From Apibacter raozihei (lineage in GTDB: Bacteria > Bacteroidota > Bacteroidia > Flavobacteriales > Weeksellaceae), in the NCBI RefSeq assembly GCF_004014855.1, contig NZ_CP034930.1, positions 310,001-374,000 of the forward strand: a stretch of DNA of 64,000 bases. Reading direction: 5' to 3'. The notes under the pieces were generated by a model. That model had not been told where the DNA came from and ran no database searches. It was given only the letters and a program-made list of their open reading frames with translations. The position numbers and the translations under genes were made by a program. This document shows, in pieces, positions 34,477-42,858 of the stretch. Every line of letters starts with the position of its first letter. The first letter of the stretch is position 1.

Positions 34477-35598
34477 ATGAAACATACAAAAATCCGCGAC
34501 CTGTCCTTACTTGTATTAGGAATATTTATCATGGGTTCATGTCATAAACAGACATCCAAAGAAGAAGAGCAAAGTTATACGATAACTGGCAATATCATTA
34601 CCTTATCTGAAGATTCCAATATAAGTAAGAAATTAAAACTGGAAACAGTTAAAAGTGAATGGTTAAGCCCTGATTTGTCTACCGTAGGAGTTGTAAGAGC
34701 TATACCCACTGGTTATGCGGAAATAGCTCCTCCTTTTGCAGGTAGAATTATAAAATCATTTGTTAGACTGGGACAAAAGGTAGAAATAGGTTCTCCTCTT
34801 TTTTCCATTAGCTCCCCGGAATATTTTAATGCCCAAAAAGAATATTTTGATGCTCGGCAGGAATACTCTTTATCCAACTTAAATCTTAAAAGACAACGAG
34901 ATTTATTACAGCACGGAGTAGGAATACAAAGGGAACTAGAAGAAGCCAGAACAGATTTTGAAACTAAAAGATCTGCACTTGAAAATGCAACTGCAGCACT
35001 AAAAATATTTAACATCAACCCTAACAATCTCAGATTAGGCCAGCCCCTGGTAGTCACTTCACCCATCAAAGGAGAAATTATCACTAGCAGCATCGTAATC
35101 GGACAATATGTGAAAGAAGATGCAGAGCCTATTGCTACCATTGCTGAATTGAATAAAGTATGGATTGCCGGACAAATCAAAGAAAAAGATTTAGGCTTTA
35201 TCAATAAATTAAACGAAGTTAACATCAAACTTGAAGCCTTTCCCGATAAAGTAATAACGGGAAAAATTTATCATGTCAATGAAATGGTAGATGAAGAAAC
35301 TCGAAGTGTGGAAGTACTTATTGAATGTATTAATTCCGATAAAACACTAAAACCGGGCATGTACGTGAATGTTCATTTCTTAAACGAGCCGGAACAAGCA
35401 GTTACAGTTCCTACCCAAGCTATTTACCAGATGAATGACGAACAGTTTGTTTTAGTACAGGTTGATAAAAATAAGTTTGTCAGAAGAAAAGTGGAAACCA
35501 AAGATATCTCTAAAGATAAAACAGAAATAAAAAGTGGAGTAAAAGCAGGTGAAAAAATTGTGACCGAAGGAGGAATTTATTTACTGGAAGTTCAATAA
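34477..35598 (+). CDS. RND efflux membrane-fusion lipoprotein, CzcB/CusB-like
   Basis: A 373-residue adaptor. Its signal peptide ends in a lipobox (IMGSC, lipidated Cys22). The barrel-sandwich half-motif AIPTGYAEIAPPFAGRIIKSF leads into a helical hairpin (about 120-180, heptad-like EYFDARQEYSLSNLNLKRQRDLL), then the second lipoyl half VTSPIKGEI, a beta-barrel and a membrane-proximal domain (VTVPTQAIYQMNDEQFVLVQ). It links the inner-membrane pump to the outer-membrane channel. It lacks the His- and Met-rich N-terminal motifs of CusB, favouring a divalent-cation (Co/Zn/Cd or Ni) system. First gene of a three-gene operon, 16 nt before the pump gene. Confidence 0.9.
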   Translation: MKHTKIRDLSLLVLGIFIMGSCHKQTSKEEEQSYTITGNIITLSEDSNISKKLKLETVKSEWLSPDLSTVGVVRAIPTGYAEIAPPFAGRIIKSFVRLGQKVEIGSPLFSISSPEYFNAQKEYFDARQEYSLSNLNLKRQRDLLQHGVGIQRELEEARTDFETKRSALENATAALKIFNINPNNLRLGQPLVVTSPIKGEIITSSIVIGQYVKEDAEPIATIAELNKVWIAGQIKEKDLGFINKLNEVNIKLEAFPDKVITGKIYHVNEMVDEETRSVEVLIECINSDKTLKPGMYVNVHFLNEPEQAVTVPTQAIYQMNDEQFVLVQVDKNKFVRRKVETKDISKDKTEIKSGVKAGEKIVTEGGIYLLEVQ

Positions 35599-35614
35599 CA
35601 CAAAAAGAAATAAC

Positions 35615-38600
35615 ATGAATAAACTTATACAAACTACCATACATAAACGTTGGGTAATAGTAACCCTGTTCATTCTGCTTGCCATTTTCGGGTATTATTC
35701 TTGGAAGCATCTTTCCATTGAAGCCTATCCGGATATTGCAGATGTAACCTCACAGGTAGTAACCCAGGTTCCTGGGCTGGCAGCTGAAGAAATAGAACAA
35801 CAAATAACCATTCCTATTGAGCGTGCCTTAAACGGACTTCCCGGTATGCATGTCATGCGAAGCAAAAGCACTTTCGGACTTTCCATGATTACCATTGTTT
35901 TCGAAGACGGAATCGACGATTATTGGGCTAGGATGAGGATACAGGAACGTCTTAACGATGTGGAATTACCTTATGAAGCAACTCCAGAACTTGACCCTCT
36001 CACCTCTCCGATTGGCGAAATTTACCGATATATTATTGAAAGTAAAACACACGATTTACGTGAGCTTACCGATTTACAAAATTTCGTCATTATCCCCCGG
36101 ATAAAACAAGTGGCCGGAGTAGCTGATGTTACCAACTTCGGAGGAATTACAACCCAGTTTCAAATTGAACTGGAACCTAAAAAACTGGATCAATTCCAGC
36201 TTTCTTTGGGAGAAGTTATTGAAACCATTGAAAATAATAATGTAAATGCCGGAGGAAGTGTTTTACCACGTGGTGATTTAGGCTATGTAATACGAGGTAT
36301 CGGGCTGGTTAAGGACCTTGAAGATTTAGGTAAAATTGTAGTAAAAACAGAAAAAGGAGTTCCCATATTATTGAATGATATAGGTAAACTTAAATATGGA
36401 AATATTGAACGAAAAGGAGTTTTAGGATATACAGACAAAAAACGAAATCATTCTGAAAGTATTGAAGGAATTGTACTTCTATTGAAAGGACAAAACCCTT
36501 CCGTAGTACTGGAAGGAATACACGAAGCGGTTGATGATCTAAATACACAAATTCTACCGGAAGGAGTAAAAATACACACATTTTTAGACAGAACAGAATT
36601 AGTAAATACCACTTTAAATACTGTATCGCATACCTTATTAGAAGGTATGTCACTTGTAGTTGTAGTTTTAATTGTTTTCCTAGGCAGCTGGAGGGGGGCT
36701 TTACTCGTTGCAATCACTATCCCCCTTTCCCTGCTTATTGCCTTTATTCTTATGCATTTTACTAATATTCCAGCCAATTTACTTTCACTGGGAGCTATTG
36801 ACTTTGGAATTATTGTAGACGGAGCCATTGTAATGATGGAAACCATATTAAGGAAAAGAGAAGAAGAACCAGACAGGGAACTCAAAGAGAAAACGGTTGC
36901 GCAGAGAGCTACAGAAGTAGCAAAACCTATATTATTCTCAACTATAATTATCATAACTGCATACCTTCCTTTATTTGCTTTTGAAAGAGTTGAAAAAAAA
37001 CTGTTTACTCCCATGGCATTCACCGTTGGGTATGCACTTTTCGGAGCGCTAATGGTCGCTTTACTATTAATACCTGGACTAGCTTATTTCATATATAAAA
37101 AACCTCAGAAGCTTTACCACAACAAATGGTTGGAAAAACTGACGGATAAATATTACAGAAGCATAAAAAATATTATGCAGTCTCCTAAAAAAATATTTCT
37201 TCCTTTAGGAGTTATTCTCGGGTTTACTTTCGTACTGACTTTTTATGTAGGAAAAGATTTTCTTCCTCCGCTAGATGAAGGCTCCATATGGCTTCAAGTT
37301 CAATTACCTCCGGGAATATCAGTTGAAAAATCTAAAGAACTCAGTGATACCTTGCGTGCGAGAACCATGAAATATGATGAAATTACTTATGTTATGGTAC
37401 AGGCCGGAAGAAATGATGACGGAACCGATCCGTGGACGGCCTCACACTTTGAAGTATCCGTAGGATTAAAACCTTATAATGAGTGGAAACGGGGAAAAAC
37501 CAAATACGACCTGATTGCTGAATTGGAAAAAGAATACGAAAGCTTACCCGGATTTAACGTTGGTTTTTCACAACCTATGATTGATGGTGTTATGGATAAA
37601 ATATCCGGAGCACACAGCGAACTGGTGGTGAAAATTTACGGTGATGACTTTAACGAAACCCGTAGAATTGCTGATGACGTATTGAAAACGCTGAAAACGG
37701 TAAAAGGAGCTGTGGATTTAGCCATAGATCAGGAACCTCCTCTGCCTCAGCTTCAAATTCATGCAAACCGGGACAAAATTGCTCAATACGGACTCAACGT
37801 AGCAGATGTGGCAGAACTTATTGAGGTAGCAATCGGAGGAAAAGCTATTTCACAGATTTTTATCGGAAATAAAGTATACGATATTATATGTCGTTACGAT
37901 GAAAATAGCAGAAATACTCCGGATAAAATATCTAACCTTATGCTTACCTCCGAAACCGGTGCTAAAATACCACTATCGCAAGTATGTGATATTAAGCTAA
38001 GTACCGGAGAAAGCACTATTACCAGAGAGATGAACAAAAGACATTTAACAGTTAAACTTAACTTGAGAGATAGGGATTTAGGACAATTTTTAGTAGATGC
38101 ACAGAATAAAATAGAGAAAGATGTAAAATACAATCACGAAAAATACCACATCAAATGGGGAGGGCAATTTGAAAATCAAAATAGAGCTTATGCTCGCCTG
38201 GCGGTCATCATACCTTTAGCCCTTGCTATTATGTTTATTATTCTTTATACAGCGTTTGGCAAGTTCAGACAAGCCGGATTATTGATGAGTATTGTACCCT
38301 TAGCTTTATTTGGAGGAATGCTGGCGTTAAACGTGAGGGATATGACCTTGAATGTTTCCTCTGCTGTAGGCTTTATAGCTTTATCCGGAGTTGCCATCCA
38401 AAACGGAGTCATTATGATTTCTCATATTAATTTTTTAAGAAAACAGGGCTATTCTCTTCTGGATGCCGTTATCATTGGGGCCAGAGATCGTTTCCGGCCG
38501 GTATTAATGACTGCTACAGTAGCAATTTTAGGATTGCTTCCAGCCTCCCTGGCCACCGGCATAGGCTCGGATGTACAAAGACCTTTAGCCACTGTAATAG

Positions 38601-38707
38601 TTTACGGATTATTATTCTCAACGATTATAACATTGTTTGCTTTACCTGCTCTGTATTATATGATTGAATCAAGATGGGGAGAAAAAGATAAACCAGCAGA
38701 CAGTTAA
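35615..38707 (+). CDS. Heavy-metal RND efflux pump, CzcA-like
   Basis: A 1030-residue HME-type RND antiporter, full length for the family, with twelve expected helices and two large periplasmic loops. Helix 4 holds DFGIIVDGAIVMMET, with Asp396 and Asp402 for proton coupling and Glu409. The DFG...DGA...E form is typical of the CzcA/CnrA/NccA divalent-cation groups rather than the copper/silver CusA group, which has Ala for Asp at the first position. Further landmarks are YVMVQAGRNDDGTDPW and LSGVAIQNGVIMISHINFLR. It exports cations such as Zn, Co, Cd or Ni; the precise metal cannot be fixed. The ATG at 35615 follows the adaptor after 16 nt. Confidence 0.93.
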   Translation: MNKLIQTTIHKRWVIVTLFILLAIFGYYSWKHLSIEAYPDIADVTSQVVTQVPGLAAEEIEQQITIPIERALNGLPGMHVMRSKSTFGLSMITIVFEDGIDDYWARMRIQERLNDVELPYEATPELDPLTSPIGEIYRYIIESKTHDLRELTDLQNFVIIPRIKQVAGVADVTNFGGITTQFQIELEPKKLDQFQLSLGEVIETIENNNVNAGGSVLPRGDLGYVIRGIGLVKDLEDLGKIVVKTEKGVPILLNDIGKLKYGNIERKGVLGYTDKKRNHSESIEGIVLLLKGQNPSVVLEGIHEAVDDLNTQILPEGVKIHTFLDRTELVNTTLNTVSHTLLEGMSLVVVVLIVFLGSWRGALLVAITIPLSLLIAFILMHFTNIPANLLSLGAIDFGIIVDGAIVMMETILRKREEEPDRELKEKTVAQRATEVAKPILFSTIIIITAYLPLFAFERVEKKLFTPMAFTVGYALFGALMVALLLIPGLAYFIYKKPQKLYHNKWLEKLTDKYYRSIKNIMQSPKKIFLPLGVILGFTFVLTFYVGKDFLPPLDEGSIWLQVQLPPGISVEKSKELSDTLRARTMKYDEITYVMVQAGRNDDGTDPWTASHFEVSVGLKPYNEWKRGKTKYDLIAELEKEYESLPGFNVGFSQPMIDGVMDKISGAHSELVVKIYGDDFNETRRIADDVLKTLKTVKGAVDLAIDQEPPLPQLQIHANRDKIAQYGLNVADVAELIEVAIGGKAISQIFIGNKVYDIICRYDENSRNTPDKISNLMLTSETGAKIPLSQVCDIKLSTGESTITREMNKRHLTVKLNLRDRDLGQFLVDAQNKIEKDVKYNHEKYHIKWGGQFENQNRAYARLAVIIPLALAIMFIILYTAFGKFRQAGLLMSIVPLALFGGMLALNVRDMTLNVSSAVGFIALSGVAIQNGVIMISHINFLRKQGYSLLDAVIIGARDRFRPVLMTATVAILGLLPASLATGIGSDVQRPLATVIVYGLLFSTIITLFALPALYYMIESRWGEKDKPADS

Positions 38708-38719
38708 AAATTGAAATTT

Positions 38720-40000
38720 ATGAAATTAGTAAAACATATATTTAAAATAGTTCTATGGCTGTTGATCACTACGCCATCAATGAAAGCCCAAATAGATACG
38801 ACCTTCTTCAAGCAACCGATTAATTATATAAATTTTATTGAACGGGTTAAAGAAAATAATCTGGAATATGCCGCTGAAAAGTATAATATTAATCTGGCTG
38901 AAGCTGAAATAGAAAATGCTAAAATTATTCCTGATGTTGAATGGAGTGTGGAAGGTACAAGCAACAGAAAGCAAATGGGTAATGGTCTGGAAACCGGTCT
39001 GGGATGGACCTTGGAACTGGGAGGAAAACGCAAAGCCCGGATTGATTTAGCTAAAAGTGAAGTGGAGTTGACTCGATATCTGCTTCAGGATTTTCTTCGA
39101 AATTTACATGCTGAGGCAACCTTACAATTTCTTGAAAGTATTCAGAATAAAAATCTTTTGGATGTACAGCTAAATTCGTACAAAACCTTACAGACCTTAT
39201 CTTCTTCCGACAGTATTCGTTATAAACTGGGAGATATAGCTCTTATAGATTTTAAACAAAGTAAACTGGAAGCACAGGCTATGCTTAATGAGGTCTACCA
39301 GGCAGAGTCCGATTGGAAAAATTCTTTGGTTGCTCTTAATTTGCTGATGGGAATGCAACACACAGATACGCTGTTTTCTGCCTATAGTAATTTTTCAGAT
39401 TTTAATCGTGATTTTATTTTGTCTGACTTAATTATCACAGCACAAAATAACCGGGCTGATTTACGGGCCGCTCTACAAGGTAAAAATGTATCCCAAAAAA
39501 TGTTAAAATTAGCAAAAGCAAACCGAATGATGGATCTGGGAATTAGTGCAGGCATGCAGTTCAATGGAAAAGCAACCAACGAAGAAGCTCCTTCTCCTTA
39601 TCACACCGGGTTTTCTGCTGGGTTAACCATTCCTCTACGCTTTTTAAATAATAGAAAAGGCGAAGTTCAGGCAGCTCAATACACAATTAAAAAAGCTGAG
39701 ACAGAATACAAACAAATAGAATTACTCATTCAGACCGAAGTCACTCAGGCCTATTATAATTTTGTAAATACAAAAAAACAAATGCAACAGTTTTCTAATG
39801 GATTATTATCTGAATCAAAAGCAATTTTAGAGGGAAAAATATATTCCTATCAGAGAGGGAATACCTCTTTGCTTGAGGTATTGGATGCACAAAGAACTTA
39901 TAATGATGTACAGCAAAACTATTATCAGACTTTATTTAATTATAGCTCTGCTTTAGTTGAGCTGGAAAGAACCGTAGGAATATGGGATATTAATTTTTAA
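38720..40000 (+). CDS. Outer membrane efflux channel, TolC/CzcC-like
   Basis: A 426-residue outer membrane factor with signal peptide (MKLVKHIFKIVLWLLITTPSMKAQ) and two TolC-type halves made of long helices (EAEIENAKIIPDVEWSVEGT, then RKARIDLAKSEVELTRYLL, and in the second half GEVQAAQYTIKKAETEYKQ and a QRGNTSLLEVLDAQRTYND motif). It completes the tripartite efflux system. A TTG three codons upstream (38711) is in frame, but the ATG at 38720, 13 nt after the pump stop, gives the better start. Two hairpins follow, the second a terminator. Confidence 0.9.
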   Translation: MKLVKHIFKIVLWLLITTPSMKAQIDTTFFKQPINYINFIERVKENNLEYAAEKYNINLAEAEIENAKIIPDVEWSVEGTSNRKQMGNGLETGLGWTLELGGKRKARIDLAKSEVELTRYLLQDFLRNLHAEATLQFLESIQNKNLLDVQLNSYKTLQTLSSSDSIRYKLGDIALIDFKQSKLEAQAMLNEVYQAESDWKNSLVALNLLMGMQHTDTLFSAYSNFSDFNRDFILSDLIITAQNNRADLRAALQGKNVSQKMLKLAKANRMMDLGISAGMQFNGKATNEEAPSPYHTGFSAGLTIPLRFLNNRKGEVQAAQYTIKKAETEYKQIELLIQTEVTQAYYNFVNTKKQMQQFSNGLLSESKAILEGKIYSYQRGNTSLLEVLDAQRTYNDVQQNYYQTLFNYSSALVELERTVGIWDINF

Positions 40001-40022
40001 TTGTAAACTAACTACATCTCAA

Positions 40023-40071
40023 TCATGAAAACTTTTTTCATGAATATAAAAACCGGATATACTCCGGTTTT
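40023..40071 (+). terminator. Hairpin plus terminator of the RND operon
   Basis: tcatgaaaa/ttttcatga (40023-40043) is a first stem. aaaaccgga/tccggtttt (40049-40057 with 40063-40071) is a 9-bp GC-core stem followed by T-rich sequence. Confidence 0.75.
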
Positions 40072-40150
40072 CTTATTTCTTTATCTTAAAAAAATTATCA
40101 AAAATTTTTAGATATATTTTACTAAATTACTAATCTTAAAAGTTATAATT

Positions 40151-40510
40151 ATGTTATACCAGGCTAAACGATGGGTAAGACCGGAAGATTTAAATCCACA
40201 CAACACTTTATTTGCCGGAAGATTATTGGATTGGGTTAATGAACAAATTGGAATAGCAACTGTTGTGCATCTAAAAAATAATAAGTTTGCAGCAAGAAAC
40301 ATCTCTAATATTAATTTCCTTAGTCCTGCACGCTCTGGTGAGGTAATTGAAATTGGTGTTGAAATGATTAATATGGGAAAATCTTCAATTACATTTAAAG
40401 CTGAAGTATTTAATTATTCCACTCAGAAAAAAATGCTCACAATTGACAAAATTATCATGGTTTGTTTAGATGATGGAGGAAATCCAATTCCTCATGGACT
40501 GATATTTTAA
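40151..40510 (+). CDS. Acyl-CoA thioesterase, hotdog fold (YciA/BACH type)
   Basis: A 119-residue single-hotdog enzyme that would hydrolyse acyl-CoA thioesters. The family hallmark VRPEDLNPHNTLFAGRLLDW is followed by VNEQ, where most YciA/BACH relatives have a Trp-Ile/Met-Asp-Glu sequence; Asn30 therefore replaces the aspartate that is usually catalytic, which may lower or change activity. The SNINFLSPARSGEVIEIGVE strand pair matches the family. No signal peptide. The gene is alone, 150 nt after the RND operon, and convergent with a hydrolase with which it shares a terminator. Confidence 0.8.
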   Translation: MLYQAKRWVRPEDLNPHNTLFAGRLLDWVNEQIGIATVVHLKNNKFAARNISNINFLSPARSGEVIEIGVEMINMGKSSITFKAEVFNYSTQKKMLTIDKIIMVCLDDGGNPIPHGLIF

Positions 40511-40592
40511 TTATAATATTACTTCATTTTAGTTAATGAAAATACGAAGGAATAATTTTCTTTGAGAAAATATTTATTATCCAAATATAAGT

Positions 40593-40622
40593 AAATCCGG
40601 ATAATTTAATTTATCCGGATTT
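40593..40622. terminator. Bidirectional terminator between thioesterase and hydrolase
   Basis: aaatccggataa (40593-40604) pairs perfectly with ttatccggattt (40611-40622), 6-nt loop, 12-bp stem, with T-rich flanks on both strands. Confidence 0.85.
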
Positions 40623-40633
40623 TACTGATTTAA

Positions 40634-41539
40634 TTATACTAAGAATTTTTGGTAAAAATCAGTAAATTTATCTACAGCTTTATCTACATATTCACATTTA
40701 TCATACAAATCAATATGGGAGGCTTCTTCCATGACAATTAACTCTTTTTCTGCGGATGCGGCTTTTTGATAAAGTTTGTGTCCATCTTTATTGGCCCCAA
40801 AAGCTCCTTTTGTACTACAAGTAATAATTAGTAGTGGTTGAGTTAAAAGTATATCGGCAAGATGAAAAGCATCAAATGCTATAACTGAGCTTAAGCTTGT
40901 AAAATATAGTTTATTTGGAGAATTTGAATGCTGCCCTCTTGATGTACGATAGTAATCATAACCTTCTCTCAAATCTATATTCTGAGAATCTTTATAGTTT
41001 TCGGGTAACCACGAAACTATCATGGGTTCTTCCCCTCTGGCTTCTGCGGTGCGCTGCTTGCTAACTGTTTCCAACGTAGAAAGTATCGACTGTTGACCTT
41101 CGTCCCTCTGCAATCTACCAATATTGACAGCAACTACTGTTCCTACCGCTTTAATACGTCGCTCGGTCATTGCCGCATTTGCAGCATAGCCTCCTCCGGC
41201 ACAAAACCCTAATACACCAATTCTATTTTCATCAACATAAGGTAATGTTACCAGATAATCTACAGCACAACGAATATCTTCAACTCGTATTGAAGGCTCT
41301 TCTATAAAACGAGGCTCTCCCCCACTAGCCCCTTGGTAACTTGCATCTATAGCTAAAGTCACAAACCCTTTTTTCGATAACTTTTCCGCATAAACACCTG
41401 CTGTTTGCTCTTTGCAACCACTAGCAGGATGACAGGTTATAATAACTGCGTATTTTCTGTTCTCATTAAAATTTTCGGGAAGATAAAGATCAGCAGCAAT
41501 TGGGATGTTACGATTAAAAAAATTAACACTTTTTTTCAT
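40634..41539 (-). CDS. Alpha/beta hydrolase, dienelactone-hydrolase/X-Pro-peptidase-like
   Basis: A 301-residue hydrolase with the nucleophile elbow GFCAGG, so Cys113 rather than Ser is the probable nucleophile, as in dienelactone hydrolases. The oxyanion-hole region is TCHPASGCKEQ, and the catalytic His lies in the ASHIDLYD segment near the C-terminus. Between them is a cap region rich in acidic and polar residues (about 150-215). No signal peptide, so cytoplasmic. The natural substrate is unknown. It lies 118 nt downstream of an AraC-type regulator on the same strand, which probably controls it, a common arrangement for inducible detoxifying hydrolases. Confidence 0.8.
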   Translation of the reverse strand: MKKSVNFFNRNIPIAADLYLPENFNENRKYAVIITCHPASGCKEQTAGVYAEKLSKKGFVTLAIDASYQGASGGEPRFIEEPSIRVEDIRCAVDYLVTLPYVDENRIGVLGFCAGGGYAANAAMTERRIKAVGTVVAVNIGRLQRDEGQQSILSTLETVSKQRTAEARGEEPMIVSWLPENYKDSQNIDLREGYDYYRTSRGQHSNSPNKLYFTSLSSVIAFDAFHLADILLTQPLLIITCSTKGAFGANKDGHKLYQKAASAEKELIVMEEASHIDLYDKCEYVDKAVDKFTDFYQKFLV

Positions 41540-41657
41540 TTTTATTAAATTTAGATTCTATGTATATATATTTTTATATCAACAAATATATATGCTTAAA
41601 GCCTGAATGTATTTTTCTTATTAGTCCAAAAAAGCTTTTCTTAAAAGTTTATTTAGA

Positions 41658-42488
41658 TTATTCAGACATTTTACTGATAGAATCTGGTGTACATCCGAAT
41701 TGTTTTTTGAATGCTGTGGTAAAATGAGATCTATTTTTAAACCCTACCCTGAAGCAGACATCTCCAATTTTTTCTCCATTTAATTTTATTTTTTCATAGG
41801 CTAAATCCAATCTTTTTTTAATGATCCATTTTTGAGGAGATAGATTACTAATTTTTGCAAAATCTCTTTTAAACGAGGAAAGACTTCTTCCTGTATACAA
41901 TGCTATTTCCTCCACTGTTAAATCATACATAAAATTCTCAGAAAGAAAATCCAAAATATCAATTTTCCATGGTTCAGTAAAATCAAATACTGTTGAGTAG
42001 AATCTTTTATCAATATGTAAAAGAGAAATTAATCCCTGATACAATTTAAGCTCCATTAAATCTTCTCTTGGTTTCTTTTTAGTATTGAAATAGGGAATTA
42101 TGGAATAAAAAATGCTGTCTATATCTTCACATGCACATATTTTAACAATAGAATCTGTAAACGGAACTGAGATTTCTGTACTGCAATTTAATTTTTTAAA
42201 ACATTCTCGTAATAAATTTCGTGAAAATTTCATTGTTATACCCTGATAATTTTCACCATTATCCGACCCCTTAGTTATTACCACCCGATGATCTCGTTTT
42301 ATAAATATACATTCGCCCGAAGTAATCTTAGTACTATCTCCGTTATCATTGATTACCATTTTTCCTGAATAAACATACACTAACATATGTGAATCAGCTC
42401 GATGAGTACAAACTGATTCATTATCAATGATAAAACTAAAAATAATATCATTATAGTTAAATATGGTTGTTGCTTGTGATATATCCAT
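41658..42488 (-). CDS. AraC-family transcriptional regulator
   Basis: A 276-residue regulator. The N-terminal half is a cupin-like sensor (residues about 10-150, with ADSHMLVYVYSGKMVI and ITSGECIFIKRDHRVVI). The C-terminal half has two helix-turn-helix motifs, DLTVEEIALYTGRSLSSFKR and KIGDVCFRVGFKNRSHFTTAF, the latter the classical AraC signature. It resembles ExsA-type regulators in the sensor half. It stands upstream of the hydrolase gene in the same direction, and a -7 box (TATTTTTG, 42516-42509) lies about 20 nt before its ATG. The effector is unknown. Confidence 0.9.
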   Translation of the reverse strand: MDISQATTIFNYNDIIFSFIIDNESVCTHRADSHMLVYVYSGKMVINDNGDSTKITSGECIFIKRDHRVVITKGSDNGENYQGITMKFSRNLLRECFKKLNCSTEISVPFTDSIVKICACEDIDSIFYSIIPYFNTKKKPREDLMELKLYQGLISLLHIDKRFYSTVFDFTEPWKIDILDFLSENFMYDLTVEEIALYTGRSLSSFKRDFAKISNLSPQKWIIKKRLDLAYEKIKLNGEKIGDVCFRVGFKNRSHFTTAFKKQFGCTPDSISKMSE

Positions 42489-42858
42489 TCTATACCTGAT
42501 TTATAAAACAAAAATAAATAATAAAAAAACTATTCCTTTTCCTCTGTAGTTCAGATATTATTTTCCAAAAAGCTCATTTATAAAGCAATTAAATATAAAT
42601 ATAAAATTATAAAAAACTTTATATCCTAACTTTGCGACTAACTTATGCTAGTTTTTAAAGAAAAATTAATGATTTAAATAAATATCGTTGAAAATTTTTG
42701 AATTGAAAAATTTATTAACTCAGTAATATTAATTCTCTTTGTTTTCCACACATAATAATATCAGATTAAAATAATACTTATCAATTTAATATATTAAATA
42801 AAAAAATCTCCCGATCTTTGATCAGAAGATTTTATTAAATTTATATATTATTATTTTC
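42489..42858. other. 370-bp intergenic region with two promoters and a terminator
   Basis: It holds the AraC gene -7 box (minus strand, 42509-42516). A plus-strand TAACTTTG box (42627-42634) leads only to a 10-codon ORF at 42645. A minus-strand hairpin, aaaatct/agatttt (42803-42833) with an inner gatc/gatc, followed by a T run, ends the adhesin operon. I see no gene; the plus-strand promoter might drive a small RNA. Confidence 0.4.

Noticed and set aside
34713-35228. 171-residue minus-strand ORF inside the adaptor gene
   Set aside because: The plus frame encodes a full CzcB-like adaptor; the opposite frame has low-complexity Ser/Leu composition typical of antisense shadows.
36448-37023. 191-residue minus-strand ORF inside the CzcA-like gene
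   Set aside because: It is antisense to conserved transmembrane segments of the pump and has no independent support.
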